Positions 1-10,993 of a DNA stretch of 64,000 nt are shown in pieces. Below the pieces are notes generated by a model. The model saw nothing but the letters and a program-made list of their open reading frames with translations. It was not told the origin of the DNA and made no database searches. Position numbers and translations under genes: made by a program. This stretch comes from Ochromonas danica (lineage: Eukaryota > Sar > Chrysophyceae > Chromulinales > Chromulinaceae): assembly GCA_015146655.1 (NCBI GenBank), contig VKHL01000032.1, positions 1 to 64,000 of the forward strand, given 5' to 3'. The stretch's first letter is position 1. Every line of letters begins with the position of its first letter.

Positions 1-229
1 ATAGACTCTGGTAGTGTCGACTTCGGCTCCATCTCTCAACTTTTTCCTCTCAGCCTCATCTCGACCTATGGCAGTCACCTTGATAGAGGGGATCTTCTTC
101 TGTCCAGCACGCCTGCGCTTTCTGTTCAAGCCATCCAACCAATCGTGCATTGTCCATCATGAGAGGAGGTGCAGAATGTTGTTAAAGTCCGTATCATACT
201 GCTTGTCCTTTCTTCCAATCAAGTGACAT
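1..229 (-). pseudogene. Coding-like fragment of unknown origin
   Basis: Read on the minus strand, this stretch has coding-like composition and gives a basic, hydrophilic peptide (containing GLNRKRRRAGQKKIPS and DEAERKKLRDGAE) that runs off the left edge. I recognise no family. It lies in a zone of rearranged gene pieces, so it is more likely a relic than a working exon. The plus-strand ORF over the same bases has no sensible features and looks like a shadow. Confidence 0.25.
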
Positions 230-383
230 CCGTTTTGTCGAAAAATCCGTTTTGTCGCTCGAAAGCGTTTTTACCTAGTTTACGGAAATTACCGGGCCTG
301 CTGCTGCTGCTCTGGACTGCTGCTCACTGCTGATCATCGACCTGCTGCCGCTGTCACTCTCTGCGGCTGTCCCTGCTGACGAT

Positions 384-452
384 TTGCTTCAGCACAACCT
401 CCAAGACGAGAAGAAGCTCCCTGTTGGGTGGAAGCTTTTGGATTGTGGGAAA
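384..452 (+). repeat. 69-bp coding-like direct repeat, copy 1
   Basis: Nearly identical to 3453-3521. In this copy the plus frame reads LLQHNLQDEKKLPVGWKLLD. In the second copy a stop replaces a lysine codon. It abuts the inverted desaturase fragment starting near 454, so the junction marks a rearrangement breakpoint. The source gene is not recognised. Confidence 0.6.
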
Positions 453-453
453 A

Positions 454-885
454 CTCTGAGTCGGAAAATGCTTGATGACCGCATTCATGGGCCAGCACCC
501 ACCACCACACTCACACTCCGGTGAGCGCACTCCCCTGAGCATGCCAATAAATTAGATTGGCCAGAGCACATACTTCCGTGGCAAAAATGGACTTCCAATC
601 CAAGTGGCAAGATATCCCAAAATTGCCACAATCAAAAGATCATGAAGAACATGATAGGCATATCCTTCCTATAAGGCACAAAGCGAAAGCAATGAGGAAG
701 AAGCGCCTTAATTTCTCTGTTGGCGCATGATCCAAAGCAAGTTCTTCTTGGCATTATTGGTGCCTTACCATTCTTGGCGTATCACTCATGGAAAGCACCA
801 TTCCAATACTGGATCCCTCGAGAGTGACGAGGTGTTCTGTGCTTCTACTCGTTCTGATTGGGGAAAGGAGATGCTTCTTCGTGAG
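454..885. pseudogene. Scrambled duplicate of the neighbouring desaturase gene
   Basis: Bases 454 to about 680 are the reverse complement of the desaturase gene at about 4200 down to 3867. An internal piece (about 3885-4012) is missing, and the copy includes the intron 3' splice site. Bases about 722-746 are the reverse complement of exon 1 (near 3700-3725). Bases 750-885 are a direct copy of 4236-4370 with a 3-bp insertion and few substitutions, and they include the second histidine box. Because the intron/exon boundary was copied, this is a DNA-level duplication with inversion, not a processed copy. It cannot encode a desaturase. The high identity to the functional gene 3 kb away suggests a recent event or continuing gene conversion. 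Confidence 0.85.
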
Positions 886-926
886 GTCATATCATGTTCA
901 ACAGAATTTTAAATATAAGTGGTTGA

Positions 927-1139
927 AGCAACTCCAATTCCCACCCTAGTTCCAACAATGGATGCTCCACCTCAAGCCACTACAGAATCACCCTCCCAAG
1001 TTCCAACCCAATCTCCTACAAAAGCATCCTCCCAAGTTGAACTTCGGTGGGTGCTTCTGTAGGAGATTGATTTGGAAGTTCTGTGGGTGCTTCTGTTCCC
1101 ACCGAAGTTCCAGCACAAGCTCCAATAATCATCAAGCCC
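927..1139. repeat. Pro/Thr-rich block, copy 1 (truncated, diverged)
   Basis: About 213 bp, similar to the first two thirds of the blocks at 1140 and 1754. It directly abuts the next block, so copies 1 and 2 are in tandem. It encodes short Pro/Thr/Ser/Gln motifs (for example SPSQVPTQSPTKASSQ) on the plus strand and similar PT motifs on the minus strand in its second half, because the block is internally head-to-head. Confidence 0.7.
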
Positions 1140-1451
1140 AGCAACTCCAATTCCCACCCTAGTTCCAACAATGGATGCTCCACCTCAAACCCCAACAGAA
1201 TCACCCTCCCAAGTTCCAACCCAATCTCCTACAAAAGCATCCTCCCAAGTTGAACTTGGGAAGGTGTTTGTGTAGGAGATTGAGTTGGAAGTTCTGTGGG
1301 TGCTTCTGTTCCCACCGAAGTTCCAGCACAAGCTCCAATCATCAAGCCCACAGCTGCTTCTTGTTGCAGGCCTTTTTGACTCCAACGCTTGCTTGTTCTT
1401 CTTCTTCTGGCGCTACAGCAGCATCTCCTACCTTTCAACCAGAGATCATTG
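1140..1451. repeat. Pro/Thr-rich block, copy 2 (identical to copy 3)
   Basis: About 312 bp that appears identical to 1754-2065, offset 614 bp. The first part encodes a PT repeat on the plus strand (TPTESPSQVPTQSPTK). The second part encodes one on the minus strand (APTELPTQSPTQTPSQ). The two halves meet at an imperfect palindrome centred near 1252 with arms of about 38 bp. PT-repeat cell-surface proteins are common in stramenopiles, so this is probably a fragment of such a gene, folded back on itself. Confidence 0.75.
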
Positions 1452-1753
1452 TTGTGATCAACAGCTTCTACCAGTTGACGAGGAACATAAACTCGGATGC
1501 TCCTCTGGAGGATGCTGATATTCTGGCTATTCGGTAAGTGGTGGCAAAAAAGGAAGGTGGATAGACGTGCAATACTCTAAGTAGTATACGACGGGTTATA
1601 GTGAAGTGCCGACCTCATGATCTTCGATCGTTCCTGTTATGGTTCACTCCTCCATGGAGGTGGGTGAGTCTGAGGAGGAAGAGAGTGGAGAAAAAAGAGT
1701 CTGCATGAGAAGACGAGGAAGAGGTTTATCGTTGATAGGTTTGGAGAGGTTCG

Positions 1754-2065
1754 AGCAACTCCAATTCCCACCCTAGTTCCAACAATGGATGCTCCACCTC
1801 AAACCCCAACAGAATCACCCTCCCAAGTTCCAACCCAATCTCCTACAAAAGCATCCTCCCAAGTTGAACTTGGGAAGGTGTTTGTGTAGGAGATTGAGTT
1901 GGAAGTTCTGTGGGTGCTTCTGTTCCCACCGAAGTTCCAGCACAAGCTCCAATCATCAAGCCCACAGCTGCTTCTTGTTGCAGGCCTTTTTGACTCCAAC
2001 GCTTGCTTGTTCTTCTTCTTCTGGCGCTACAGCAGCATCTCCTACCTTTCAACCAGAGATCATTG
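1754..2065. repeat. Pro/Thr-rich block, copy 3
   Basis: Appears identical to 1140-1451 over about 312 bp. It is followed by a sequence (gatcttcgatcgttcctgt) also found at about 1620, between the two blocks. The duplicated unit is therefore longer and more complex than the block alone. Such identity with no evident coding constraint implies a very recent duplication, homogenisation, or an assembly effect. Confidence 0.75.
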
Positions 2066-2450
2066 TGATCTTCGATCGTTCCTGTTTGTTGCTGAAGGTT
2101 TTAGAGTTGGAGAGAGTTAGTGTTGTGACTTCTTCCTTTCTTCTTTCTTCGAGGTGAGGAAGTATAATCAGGAAGAGAAGAAAGTGAACGCCATAATCAG
2201 TAGTACCATCAATATCTTCTTCATCTGGCTTTATCGAAGACCTATGTGTAGCAAGTGGACTTGTATTTAACGCTGGTAGACTTGCCTATCTATCAAGAAG
2301 GCTATGCCACGGCTCTGTATGTCAATCTGACGCAGACGCTGCATAGATCAAATCTCGACTGGGTCGTTCCTGTGGGCACTACTATTTGAAGCATGCGCGG
2401 AGGGAGTGACAGTGATCACTACTGCTGAGAGCTTGGCAGCTGGAGCTAAC

Positions 2451-2650
2451 CAGGTGACTTTCACTGCTCCTCCTCTCTTCAATTCTCTTTCCCACCCACT
2501 CTGGCACCAAGCCAACATCCACTCCATAACGATAGTTGGTTGAGAGATGGCGCGGTAGTGGGCCTGGTGATTGGTCCGATCTTGGACTTGTTGGTTCCAA
2601 TGATTCTGGTGTATGGATCTATTGTGAGGATGAGAGAGTTGAAAAAGTAG
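2451..2650 (+). pseudogene. Possible C-terminal exon with one membrane segment
   Basis: An open plus-strand frame without its own start ends in a clear hydrophobic segment (GLVIGPILDLLVPMILVYGS) followed by a basic tail and a stop. This looks like the end of a type I membrane protein. It may belong to the Pro/Thr-rich gene whose pieces lie upstream (1140-1537 ends in a GGTAAGT-like donor near 1535). The upstream blocks are rearranged, so I treat it as a relic. The long minus-strand ORF over the same bases lacks recognisable features. Confidence 0.25.
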
Positions 2651-3057
2651 TCTGTAAGTCCGAGTTCTTTCTTTCGACTCTGCGCGCATCCTTCTGTCGT
2701 AATTCAGGTAACTTTCCATCAAACTTCTATTATCTATGCTTATACTGCATACTGTTTATTTGTAGTATAATACTTGTAGTATATTATTTGTAGTGCTTGC
2801 TTGTTCTAACCTTCATACGAGACTATTTGAGAACAATCAACAATTTCAACAGATTACAGATCGTGGTACTACGGTCCGTTTTATGTAAACAAGCGAACAT
2901 CCGACAGCCAAAGGGGCTTACCCCGCAGGCACACTTGGAAGATACAGCAAAGAAGGATTTTTGTATGCGCTTGTTGTCGTTGTTTGAGGACAGACGGATA
3001 ATAATAATAAATTACATTGAAATTATTGACAAAAAAGAATGGGTGCAATTCAGTTGC

Positions 3058-3250
3058 TGTTAGCTTTGTTCACACAATAACGTAAAATCATCGCACTGCC
3101 TTGTCCACTGTCACCACCAGAGAGGCTTTTCTTATAAACTTGCTGGGCGAATGACTCTTGGTGCATGGCAATCACTTTCATGGGAAGAAAGACAAATACT
3201 TCTCCACCTGAAAGTAATTGCCATGCATCAAGAGTCATTCGCCGAAGTTT
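3058..3250 (-). pseudogene. Trypsin-like protease fragment
   Basis: The minus-strand translation holds SGGEVFVF, VIAMHQ and KSLSGGDSGQG. These match, in order, the fragment at 5423-5780 (SGGAVFVF, VIAMHQ, KSLTGGNSGQG). The pattern resembles the catalytic-serine strand and next strand of trypsin-like peptidases, where Gly-x-Ser-Gly-Gly precedes a Val-Phe strand. In this copy the sequence before SGGEVF is replaced by an inverted repeat, so the nucleophile context is lost. Confidence 0.45.
3148..3241. repeat. Foldback hairpin, 33-bp arms
   Basis: Arms 3148-3180 and 3209-3241 are reverse complements with 2 mismatches in 33, separated by 28 nt. One arm is the protease fragment coding for VIAMHQES; the other is its inverted copy. 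It was formed by inverted duplication of a coding piece and does not resemble a transposon terminal repeat. Confidence 0.85.
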
Positions 3251-3452
3251 CATTTGGCGATGGCAAAAATCTAATGTCCGATAAGGGGTAGACAGCGAAG
3301 AAAAGAGTAACAACGTAGATGAGCTGGAATGTTCCGCCGCATCACAATAATAGACGACAAGGCGGACTTTCCAACGCACAGCAATAATTGATGACGATCT
3401 GCTGCTCGTCCATGGCGGTGTCGTCGCTCGTCGCCAACAACCCAACCTGGCC

Positions 3453-3521
3453 TTTGCTTCAGCACAACCTCCAAGACGAGTAGAAGCTCCCTGTTGGGTG
3501 GAAGCTTTTGGATTGTGGGAA
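3453..3521 (+). repeat. 69-bp coding-like direct repeat, copy 2
   Basis: Nearly identical to 384-452. The two copies sit at comparable places, each just before a desaturase sequence: copy 1 before the scrambled duplicate and copy 2 about 115 bp before the intact gene. This suggests that the duplication carried upstream flank as well as coding sequence. Confidence 0.6.
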
Positions 3522-3636
3522 GTGGTAAGAACACTTCGTCATCACCCTGATGATGAGGATAAGTATTTGCTTTATCATAATCTAATCTTCTTGTTGGATT
3601 CCTAGGACATATACTAGTACAAAGTGGTGAAAGAAA

Positions 3637-4995
3637 ATGGGCAAAGGTGGTGAACAGAATCTTACAGCCAAGACGGCTGCTACTACTACTTCTTCAACCA
3701 AGAAGTTTGCTTTGGATCATATGCCAACAGAGGAATTAAGAAAATGGGCCAAGGCGTATGGTGTGAAAGAAGATACTGAACGAGAAGTGCTCTTGGTCGA
3801 ATTGGTGGGCACACACACAGCCTCTTTCTCTCTACTTGCATTCACTTACCACTGTGTCTGCGTCTCATAGGAAGGATATGCCTATGGTATATTGGATTCT
3901 GATCGTCCTCCTCAGAACTTCCCTATGGAACCTCCTTCCTTCACTTTCCAAGATGTCACTAAGGCGATTCCTGCTCATTGCTTTCAGCGTTCCTTCTTGA
4001 CTTCTTTCTATCATGTTCTTCATGATCTTTTGATTGTGGCAATTTTGGGATATCTTGCCACTTGGATTGGAAGTCCATTTTTGCCACCATTTTCCAAGTA
4101 TGTGCTCTGGCCAATCTATTGGTATGCTCAGGGGAGTGTGCTCACCGGAGTGTGGGTGCTGGCCCATGAATGCGGTCATCAAGCATTTTCCGACTCAGAG
4201 TTTGTGAACAATTGCTTTGGTACTGTTCTTCATTCGGCATTATTGGTGCCTTACCATTCTTGGCGTATCACTCATGGAAAGCACCATTCCAATACTGGAT
4301 CCCTCGAGAATGACGAGGTGTTCTGTGCTTCTACTCGTTCTGATTGGGGAAAGGAGATGCTTCGTGAGACTCCTTTAGCTCATCTTTGGGGCATTATCAT
4401 CATGCTCACAGTTGGCTGGATGCCTGGCTATCTTATCATGAATGCCACTGGTCCAAGCAAGTATCACGGAAAAGATGCGAACCATTTCTCTCCCTCTGCA
4501 GCGTTTTTCAAGCCTGAAGAGTATTGGTTAATCGTACAGAGCGATATTGCCTGGGTCATGGCTTTTGCTGCCTTAGTCTATGCTATCTACATCTTCGGCT
4601 TCGCTCCTGTCTTCTTCTACTACTTGGTGCCTTACTTCATCACCAATGCACATTTGGTGCTCATTACCTATTTGCAACATACCGATGTGTTTGTCCCCCA
4701 CTTCCGTGAGAAAGAATGGTCTTGGTTCCGTGGTGCTCTTTGCACAGTGGATCGCTCATACGGAATCTTGGATTATTTCTTCCATCGTATCGCTGATACT
4801 CACGTCTGTCACCATCTTTATTCTAAGATGCCTTTTTATCATTGTGAAGAGGCTACCGAGGCAATCAAGAAAGTGGTTGGAAAGTACTATCTCAAGGACG
4901 ATACTCCAATTTTGAAGGCTCTGTGGAGATCTTACAAGGCTTGCCAGTTCGTAGAAGACGAAGGCGACTGCGTCTACTATAAGAACGTGAAATAG
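3637..4995 (+). CDS. Delta-12-type (FAD2-like) fatty-acid desaturase
   Basis: Two exons, 3637-3804 and 3871-4995, with a 66-bp GT-AG intron in phase 0, give 430 residues. The membrane enzyme would insert a double bond at delta-12 of oleoyl lipids in the ER. All three histidine boxes are present: HECGHQ (about residue 145), HGKHH followed by SNTGSLENDEVF, and HVCHH near the C-terminus. The SNTGSLE context is typical of FAD2 rather than omega-3 FAD3. Several hydrophobic segments lie between the boxes, and the end has the usual FVEDEGD region. The N-terminus (GKGGEQNLTAKTAA) shows no signal or plastid peptide, which fits an ER enzyme. A scrambled copy lies at 454-885. Omega-3 or delta-15 activity cannot be excluded from sequence alone. 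Confidence 0.93.
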
Positions 4996-5422
4996 GCAAT
5001 TATTGCTCCATCCACTAATGTGATTCTTCCCCCGTGGCGTTGCGTACAGTAGCTTGGTTGTGTCAGCTGTGAAGAGTAAGACTAAAGCGCTCTTTTCCTC
5101 TTCTTTGTTTGGTGTCTATTACTTCATTTTGAGCAACAAGTTGGGAGTAAAATAGGTATCGTCTTTTGCAGCTGTTGCTATAGCCTCTGGGCTCAACAGG
5201 TCCCACTGCAACTTACACAGTAAGAAACGGCTTTCGTTTTGCCATGTTAAGGGTGTCACACAAAACAATTACAACTACAAATATATATTATATCTAACTC
5301 CACTATCCTTCTGCTCACTCTTTCATTACCCAGTCATTTTTGCCAAGAAAGATTCCAATTCAGATTAAATTTACAAGTGCTGTCTACTACTTCTACTGCT
5401 TCACTCCTGTCTACTTCTACTA

Positions 5423-6080
5423 CTACGAGAACAATTGAGAACCATCAAACTGAACAGATAGATGGTGCTCACCACCTTGTCCACTGTTACCGCCAGTGAG
5501 GCTTTTCACGGTTTCGGAGTCATTCGACTTCCCCTGCTTCTTCAAGCCAGGCTCATACTCTTCCTCACTGTCGACCCGCTTATCAGACTTAAGATTTATA
5601 ACTTTATCACCATCCTCAAACAAAACTTCTGTGGATAGCACTTGGTGCATGGCGATTACGTTCATGGAAGGAAACACAAATACTGCTCCACCTGAAGATC
5701 CTCTGCACAAGGTCGTACCCTCGTAATGGAGATGATTGTTGTACTGAGACTGAATAGTGATCTTGGTTCTCCAAGTTTAATCAATGGAACGATTGGTCAA
5801 ACAAAAACGTGTTACTCCAAAGCCACATCGTCTCTTTGCATTGACAGCTTCTTCCTCAAAAATCTCACAAAATTTACGTTTACAAGGAGTTCTTTGCTGA
5901 CGAATTTGATCAACCACCGTTTTCTGATTGTTAGCCAAGCCCCCCCCCCCCCCTGTCGATGAGAGGAGGATGACCACCTTTGTCATGAAATCGGAAATGT
6001 TATATATTTCATCACAACGAAGATCAAGCAAATTTTTGAAGTACTGTTTGAAAATCCCAACAACTCGCGGCGATTGAAGA
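5423..6080 (-). pseudogene. Decayed trypsin-like protease gene
   Basis: One minus-strand frame stays open from about 6080 to 5423 except for a single TAA near 5778. It encodes YNISDFMTKVVILLSST, then a Gly run from a 14-C tract (5940-5953 on the plus strand), a basic stretch, then TTLCRGSSGGAVFVF, VIAMHQ and a Glu-rich acidic tail ending before KSLTGGNSGQGG. GSSGGAVF fits a trypsin-like serine-nucleophile motif. The catalytic His and Asp regions were not found. It could be a real gene if the stop lies in an unrecognised intron, but the homopolymer and the relic copy at 3058 favour decay. Confidence 0.45.
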
Positions 6081-6376
6081 GAAATTTGACCTCCAAGATA
6101 TTTTCGGGAGTGTTCATCATCCAGAATTCGAATTTGCTTGCGTCATCCCTGGAATTCTGGAGGCTTGGCTGTCTTTCCTCACTCACTCTGTGGCCATTCT
6201 CGTGTTTTCGAATATTCGCTTTTCCGTGTCTCTACAGAACATTCTCTGTGTTGTTGTTGGGCACTCAGTCAGTCAGTCTCGCTGTGGGGTGCTCTGCTGC
6301 TGTCCTCCGTCACTTTCCTTTCCATCTTCTTCTTCTTCTTCTTTCCATCCCATCCTTGCTAAATCAGAATTTATTC

Positions 6377-6865
6377 ATGATTGCTAGTGTTACCCTTGTC
6401 TTAGTCCTTGCCTTTTTGTGCACTGTCAATGCTTTCATGTTGACATCACGTGCATTAGTCAGCAGCAATCAACGCAGATTGTCTGCTTTGCACATGTCCA
6501 CCAATGAAGAAGACCCCATGGAAGCCATTCGTGCCAAAATGAAGGCTAATCCTAATTATGACCCAACAAAAGATCCTGAAGCAATGCGTGCTTTGGAATC
6601 TGAAATTACTGGACCTTTACGTGAATTTCCTAATGCCATTCAAAGGTTGAGAGTTGCTTATCAAGATGTAACCTCTGGTCTGGACCCTATTGACGATCTT
6701 GATGCTAGAGTCAGTGCAATGGGTGCTGATAGCAAGGGATTGATAAGCTCACCTCAGAGCACGTGGTTGAAGGAAGGCATGCCTGCAGAGAAAGTGGACA
6801 AAGCAAAGAAGCAAGCACTTCGAGAGAAGTTGCGAAAGGAATTCCCTCAAGTTCCTGAGAAATAA
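6377..6865 (+). CDS. Plastid-targeted protein of unknown function
   Basis: 162 residues. I chose the ATG at 6377 because it gives a clean signal peptide (MIASVTLVLVLAFLCTVNAF). The longer in-frame ORF upstream from 6074 is probably 5' UTR. A predicted cut before Phe in the Val-Asn-Ala-Phe site, followed by a Ser/Arg-rich stretch (LTSRALVSSNQRRLSALHMS), matches the bipartite presequence of stramenopile plastid proteins. The mature part is about 120 residues, acidic and then Lys-rich, with NPNYDPTKDPEAMRALE and a terminal helix ending KEFPQVPEK. No transmembrane segment follows the signal. I do not recognise the family; a small thylakoid-lumen or stromal accessory protein is possible. Confidence 0.8.
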   Translation: MIASVTLVLVLAFLCTVNAFMLTSRALVSSNQRRLSALHMSTNEEDPMEAIRAKMKANPNYDPTKDPEAMRALESEITGPLREFPNAIQRLRVAYQDVTSGLDPIDDLDARVSAMGADSKGLISSPQSTWLKEGMPAEKVDKAKKQALREKLRKEFPQVPEK

Positions 6866-7212
6866 ATGTTCTGTTGTACGTTTAAGCTTAATGCATATCT
6901 TCCTTCTTGTAGTTATCTTCTTGTATGGCTTGATGTCTTCCTTGTTTGGTGGTGGGGTTTTATGTTTAACACACAGGTCAAGACACTGTTCTGGTCGCTT
7001 CTTTGTTGTATGGCATCTGGGCATAAAAAGATCGAGAGTGAGTCGTATTAATGTTCATAACACACTGACCATCGTTTAATGGTACTCAACAGTACTGTAG
7101 CTACAGTAACGTCAGGTGAGAGTGAGAATACACCACCGCTAAACCGCCAGATTCTGACTGTCTGGCCTTGGCCACAATGATGAATGGATTGAAAAGACTG
7201 TGTCTATGATCC

Positions 7213-9610
7213 ATGGAAACCTTGAGAGAGGCTATCAGGTCACTGTTCAGAATCTCTCCCAAGGATGACTATGAAGAAGTGATAACCTCACAAGCAGCCT
7301 ATCCTAAGGCAGTATCAAGAAATCGTCTTGTGCAGTTGCATGTGCAATGGCTGGAAGTGATGAAAACAGCCGCTCCCTCCACAGTGAGAGAAGAATGGTA
7401 TCTCTTTAGTAATGAACTAGAGAGACTTCCATGGACTACGATTACTTTGACCAAGTTAAAGAGGTTACTCTCTGTCTGGGAGCAGGTGGTTGTTAACGAT
7501 AGTTATGGTCATAAAGAGGGAAACAGTGGTGTTATAGAGAAGCAGATGATGATGACCTGTGGTAGTAGTAGCAGTAGTAGCAGTAGTAGTAGTGGGGTAG
7601 ACCTTCTCTTCCTCACCTCTCTCGTGCATATCCTGCTAGCTCTGCAATTCAACAGTCCAGCACCTCTGCAGTTGATCCAAACTAGACTAGCCTTAGTCTT
7701 GCAATGTCTACACACTATGGAGTCTCTCTCTCATCACTTCTTATCTACTACCACCACTATGAGAGATGATAGTAGAGTTAGTCTAGGTTTAGAACTTCTT
7801 CATAATACCTTCCAACATCATCTCTCCTTAACAAGAAATGTAACTAAAGGATTAATCTCTTATCGATTCTTTATCTATCATTTTGTTATGATAGACTATA
7901 GTCGATTGTTTCTATCTGTCAAGAAGAAGAAGAAGAAAGATATGGATAATGAGAATGATAATGATAATAATATGGGTAGTCTAGTAGATTTATGGAAATT
8001 GTATTTTCGACAAGCTGTACTTTGTGATCAATTAGATTTGAAATATAATCTTCAAGTTGATGTGTCAGCTTGGTTAGCAAGACAAGAGTTGTTGTTTCAA
8101 GGTCATCCTTGGCAACAACAACAACAACAACAACAGCAACAACAACGAAATGTTATCTTTTGGAATGAAGTTGTCTTTTCTAACTTCCATGATAACAATA
8201 ACAATGAAGAGATAATAACAACTAGAGGCGATGCTTCATTGACTCTATTAGATGATCTTCACGATAATAATAGTGGTGTGAAGAATAAGAATGATAGTGA
8301 AGGAAGTGGTAGTAGTAAAGTGTTGAACTATTGGAGTGAATTGGTGGAAAGCTGTCAGAACAAAATGGAAGACATCGTGGTCTTGACTTTGATGCGATCT
8401 GTTGTCTTGCCTTCACCTTCGTCTACCTTGGATGATGACAATAACAATAATGATAACAATAATAACCTTCAACTCCTTATGCAAGAGCAGGAGCAGCAGC
8501 AGGTGATGGATTGGGAAGATCCGTCATTATCATTATCATCATGGTGTGATGGAAATGATGATGACCAACAGCCTGTCTCATCTCAACATGACGACGAACC
8601 TTCCACAACACACAGCACAACAACAGCAACAACAACCACCATGATGATGATGATGACGATGAAGCAGACAGTATCAGACAGTGACCATCATCGTCATCGT
8701 CATCGTCTTCATCCTTTGCATCGACTCCATCAAGAAGTTTCTGTACGATTTATTCAATTATTACAAAAGTCATCTCATTCTATCGTAAAGAAGTTAGAGA
8801 AGAGAAAGATGATCAATCAACAATCTCTTCCTCTTCTCTGTGATCAACTCCATGCCATCATCTTCTATCCCTCTATAGACAATAACAACAACAAAGGAGA
8901 AGAAGAGAGCCTACGTCGTCTTCTACGTCATTATCTTCATCCATGTAGAACATGGACAATCCTTCTCATCTTAATACATCGCAATAATAGTAACGCTATC
9001 AAAGAATTGCTTTTCTTTCTAATGGATACTATTCAAGAGATGCTATTAACACAAACCAAGAAGAAGAAGAAGAAGAAGAATGAGGTCATGGAAGACAAAG
9101 AAGAGATGAGAGACTATCTAGAAGAATGGATCTATTATCAGTTATTGATTAAAACTAGTTCTCTCTTTCTAGCACATGGTTCCTCTTTATTGATTCACGA
9201 AGAAGATGTCTTAGTTTGTCTATCTCGTTATAGTGATATCTTAGTAGAATATCTGTATGATCATCTCAATGAGTTATTACTCTATCCACTCAATCTAACT
9301 ACTATGACATCATCTTCTATTGTTGTTGGTGGTAGTGGTAGTGGTAGTGGTGTTGATGGTGGTGGGGGTGTAATAATAGATCGAAGTTATCGATTTAATC
9401 AACTGTTAGCAGATAGTCTAGCTTATGTCATATTACATCGAATGTTATGGTTAATAGATGATGATAATGATAATATGATGAAGAAGACAAAGTCAAGTCA
9501 TCATTTCTTTATGAATGTTGATCTCTTATTACAAGACTATTATGATGTCTATCTACGTCTTCTTTCTTATAGTTATATGATGATCTTTACAATCTTTGTC
9601 ACGAATCTAC

Positions 9611-9645
<35 letters not shown>

Positions 9646-10890
9646 CTACCACTACATCAACAGATGGTAGTAGACTATATAGAAGATGTACATGCTGCTA
9701 TCATAAAGAAAACTATGCCAACTATTCGATTAACTATGACCACGTCAATCTATTCAGATTATCTATTGTATTCTACTAAAGTCATAGAATCATTACATTT
9801 CATGTTAATTGAATGGTTACCTTCTTCTTCCCTGTCTTTACAAGAATTACCAAATATTCATCAATTACATACTGTTGACTATACTGCACTTCATTATCAA
9901 TGTATGTTACCATTGATTAGAAAGCCATTAACTAGTTCTTCAACTGTCATCTATGATACAGAAGAAGTCATCAATCCATTTGATGTTGTTGATATGAGAA
10001 GACCTTGTTTACATCTATTAGATCTACCTATGGAAGTGTTTCATGCTATTCTCTATTATCTCTCATTCAAACGTGTAGTGAAGCTATCTGTACTATCCAA
10101 GCATGCTTATGATATGATCTTAGGTGATAAAGGAAGTCGACTTTGGATGGAAATCTATACCATGAACTTCCCCAAACATGTCTATCTAGATCAACTTGAT
10201 CAACTTGATCAAAAGGGAAATTGGAAAGAAACAAAACAATATTGCATGGAATTACAAGCAATGAATAATACAAAATGTCTTGACGAAACAACAGTAGCAA
10301 AGATTCAATGTCCTAGTTGTAGAGATGTGTTGGAAAGAGAAGTCCATGAGAAAGAGAAGACAGAGAAGATATCCAAAAGGATGAAGAAAGGTTATTGTTG
10401 TTTGTCATTCCATTGTGGTCATGCCTGGTTAGACCTTCTCAAGGTAAAGAATCCAATCTTCTTCATTCATCTTCATCTACTACTTTAACTTGGTGGAATT
10501 TGCGAATAATGATTGTGATAAATAGAGAAGAGTATTGTTAGTGAGAAAGTCGAGGAAACGTTTGCATTTCTTTCGTGTTTGTCCAATTATTGGATGTTCC
10601 ATAGCGATGAGTCAAGATAATCGAACAGCTCAGGTTAGGATATAGGATAGCATTTGATTATCCTACACTATGTTCTCTATGATGATTGTGAATCATTTGA
10701 TATTCTATCACTTACACTTTGATTTGATTACATACAGGATCGACATTTTGCTAAGCATACAAGAGAACTTGCATTATTGCTGAAGCCAAAGAAAGATCGT
10801 TCTCACAAGAGAAAAGAAAGAATTGTGACGAAAGACGACGAAGATGAAGAAGATTCCTCTTCTATAGTAATAGAAGAAGAACAGTCCTAA
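7213..10890 (+). CDS. Large F-box protein with C-terminal zinc-binding region
   Basis: Three exons (7213-10443, 10526-10633, 10738-10890), phase-0 GT-AG junctions, about 1163 residues. Most of the chain is alpha-helical with many low-complexity inserts: Ser runs, poly-Gln near 8114, Asn/Asp runs, a KKKKKK run and ten His codons near 9613. At about residue 935, LLDLPMEVFHAILYYLSFK is a typical F-box start (LxxLPxEVxxxI), so the protein probably bridges SKP1 to a substrate in an SCF ubiquitin ligase. After it come CPSCRDVL, CCLSFHCGHAWL and, across the introns, RVCPIIGCS, a possible RING-like or treble-clef zinc site. The tail is Lys- then Asp/Glu-rich. The substrate is unknown. The His and Gln repeats look like recent microsatellite growth in a coding frame. 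Confidence 0.8.
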
Positions 10891-10993
10891 TAGACATGAT
10901 GTATGTATATATGATTAGAACTACTGTAGAAATGGTTAATTTAACAACAGCTATTTACAACTCAATTTAAACAGTTCCATCTTAAGTCATGAG

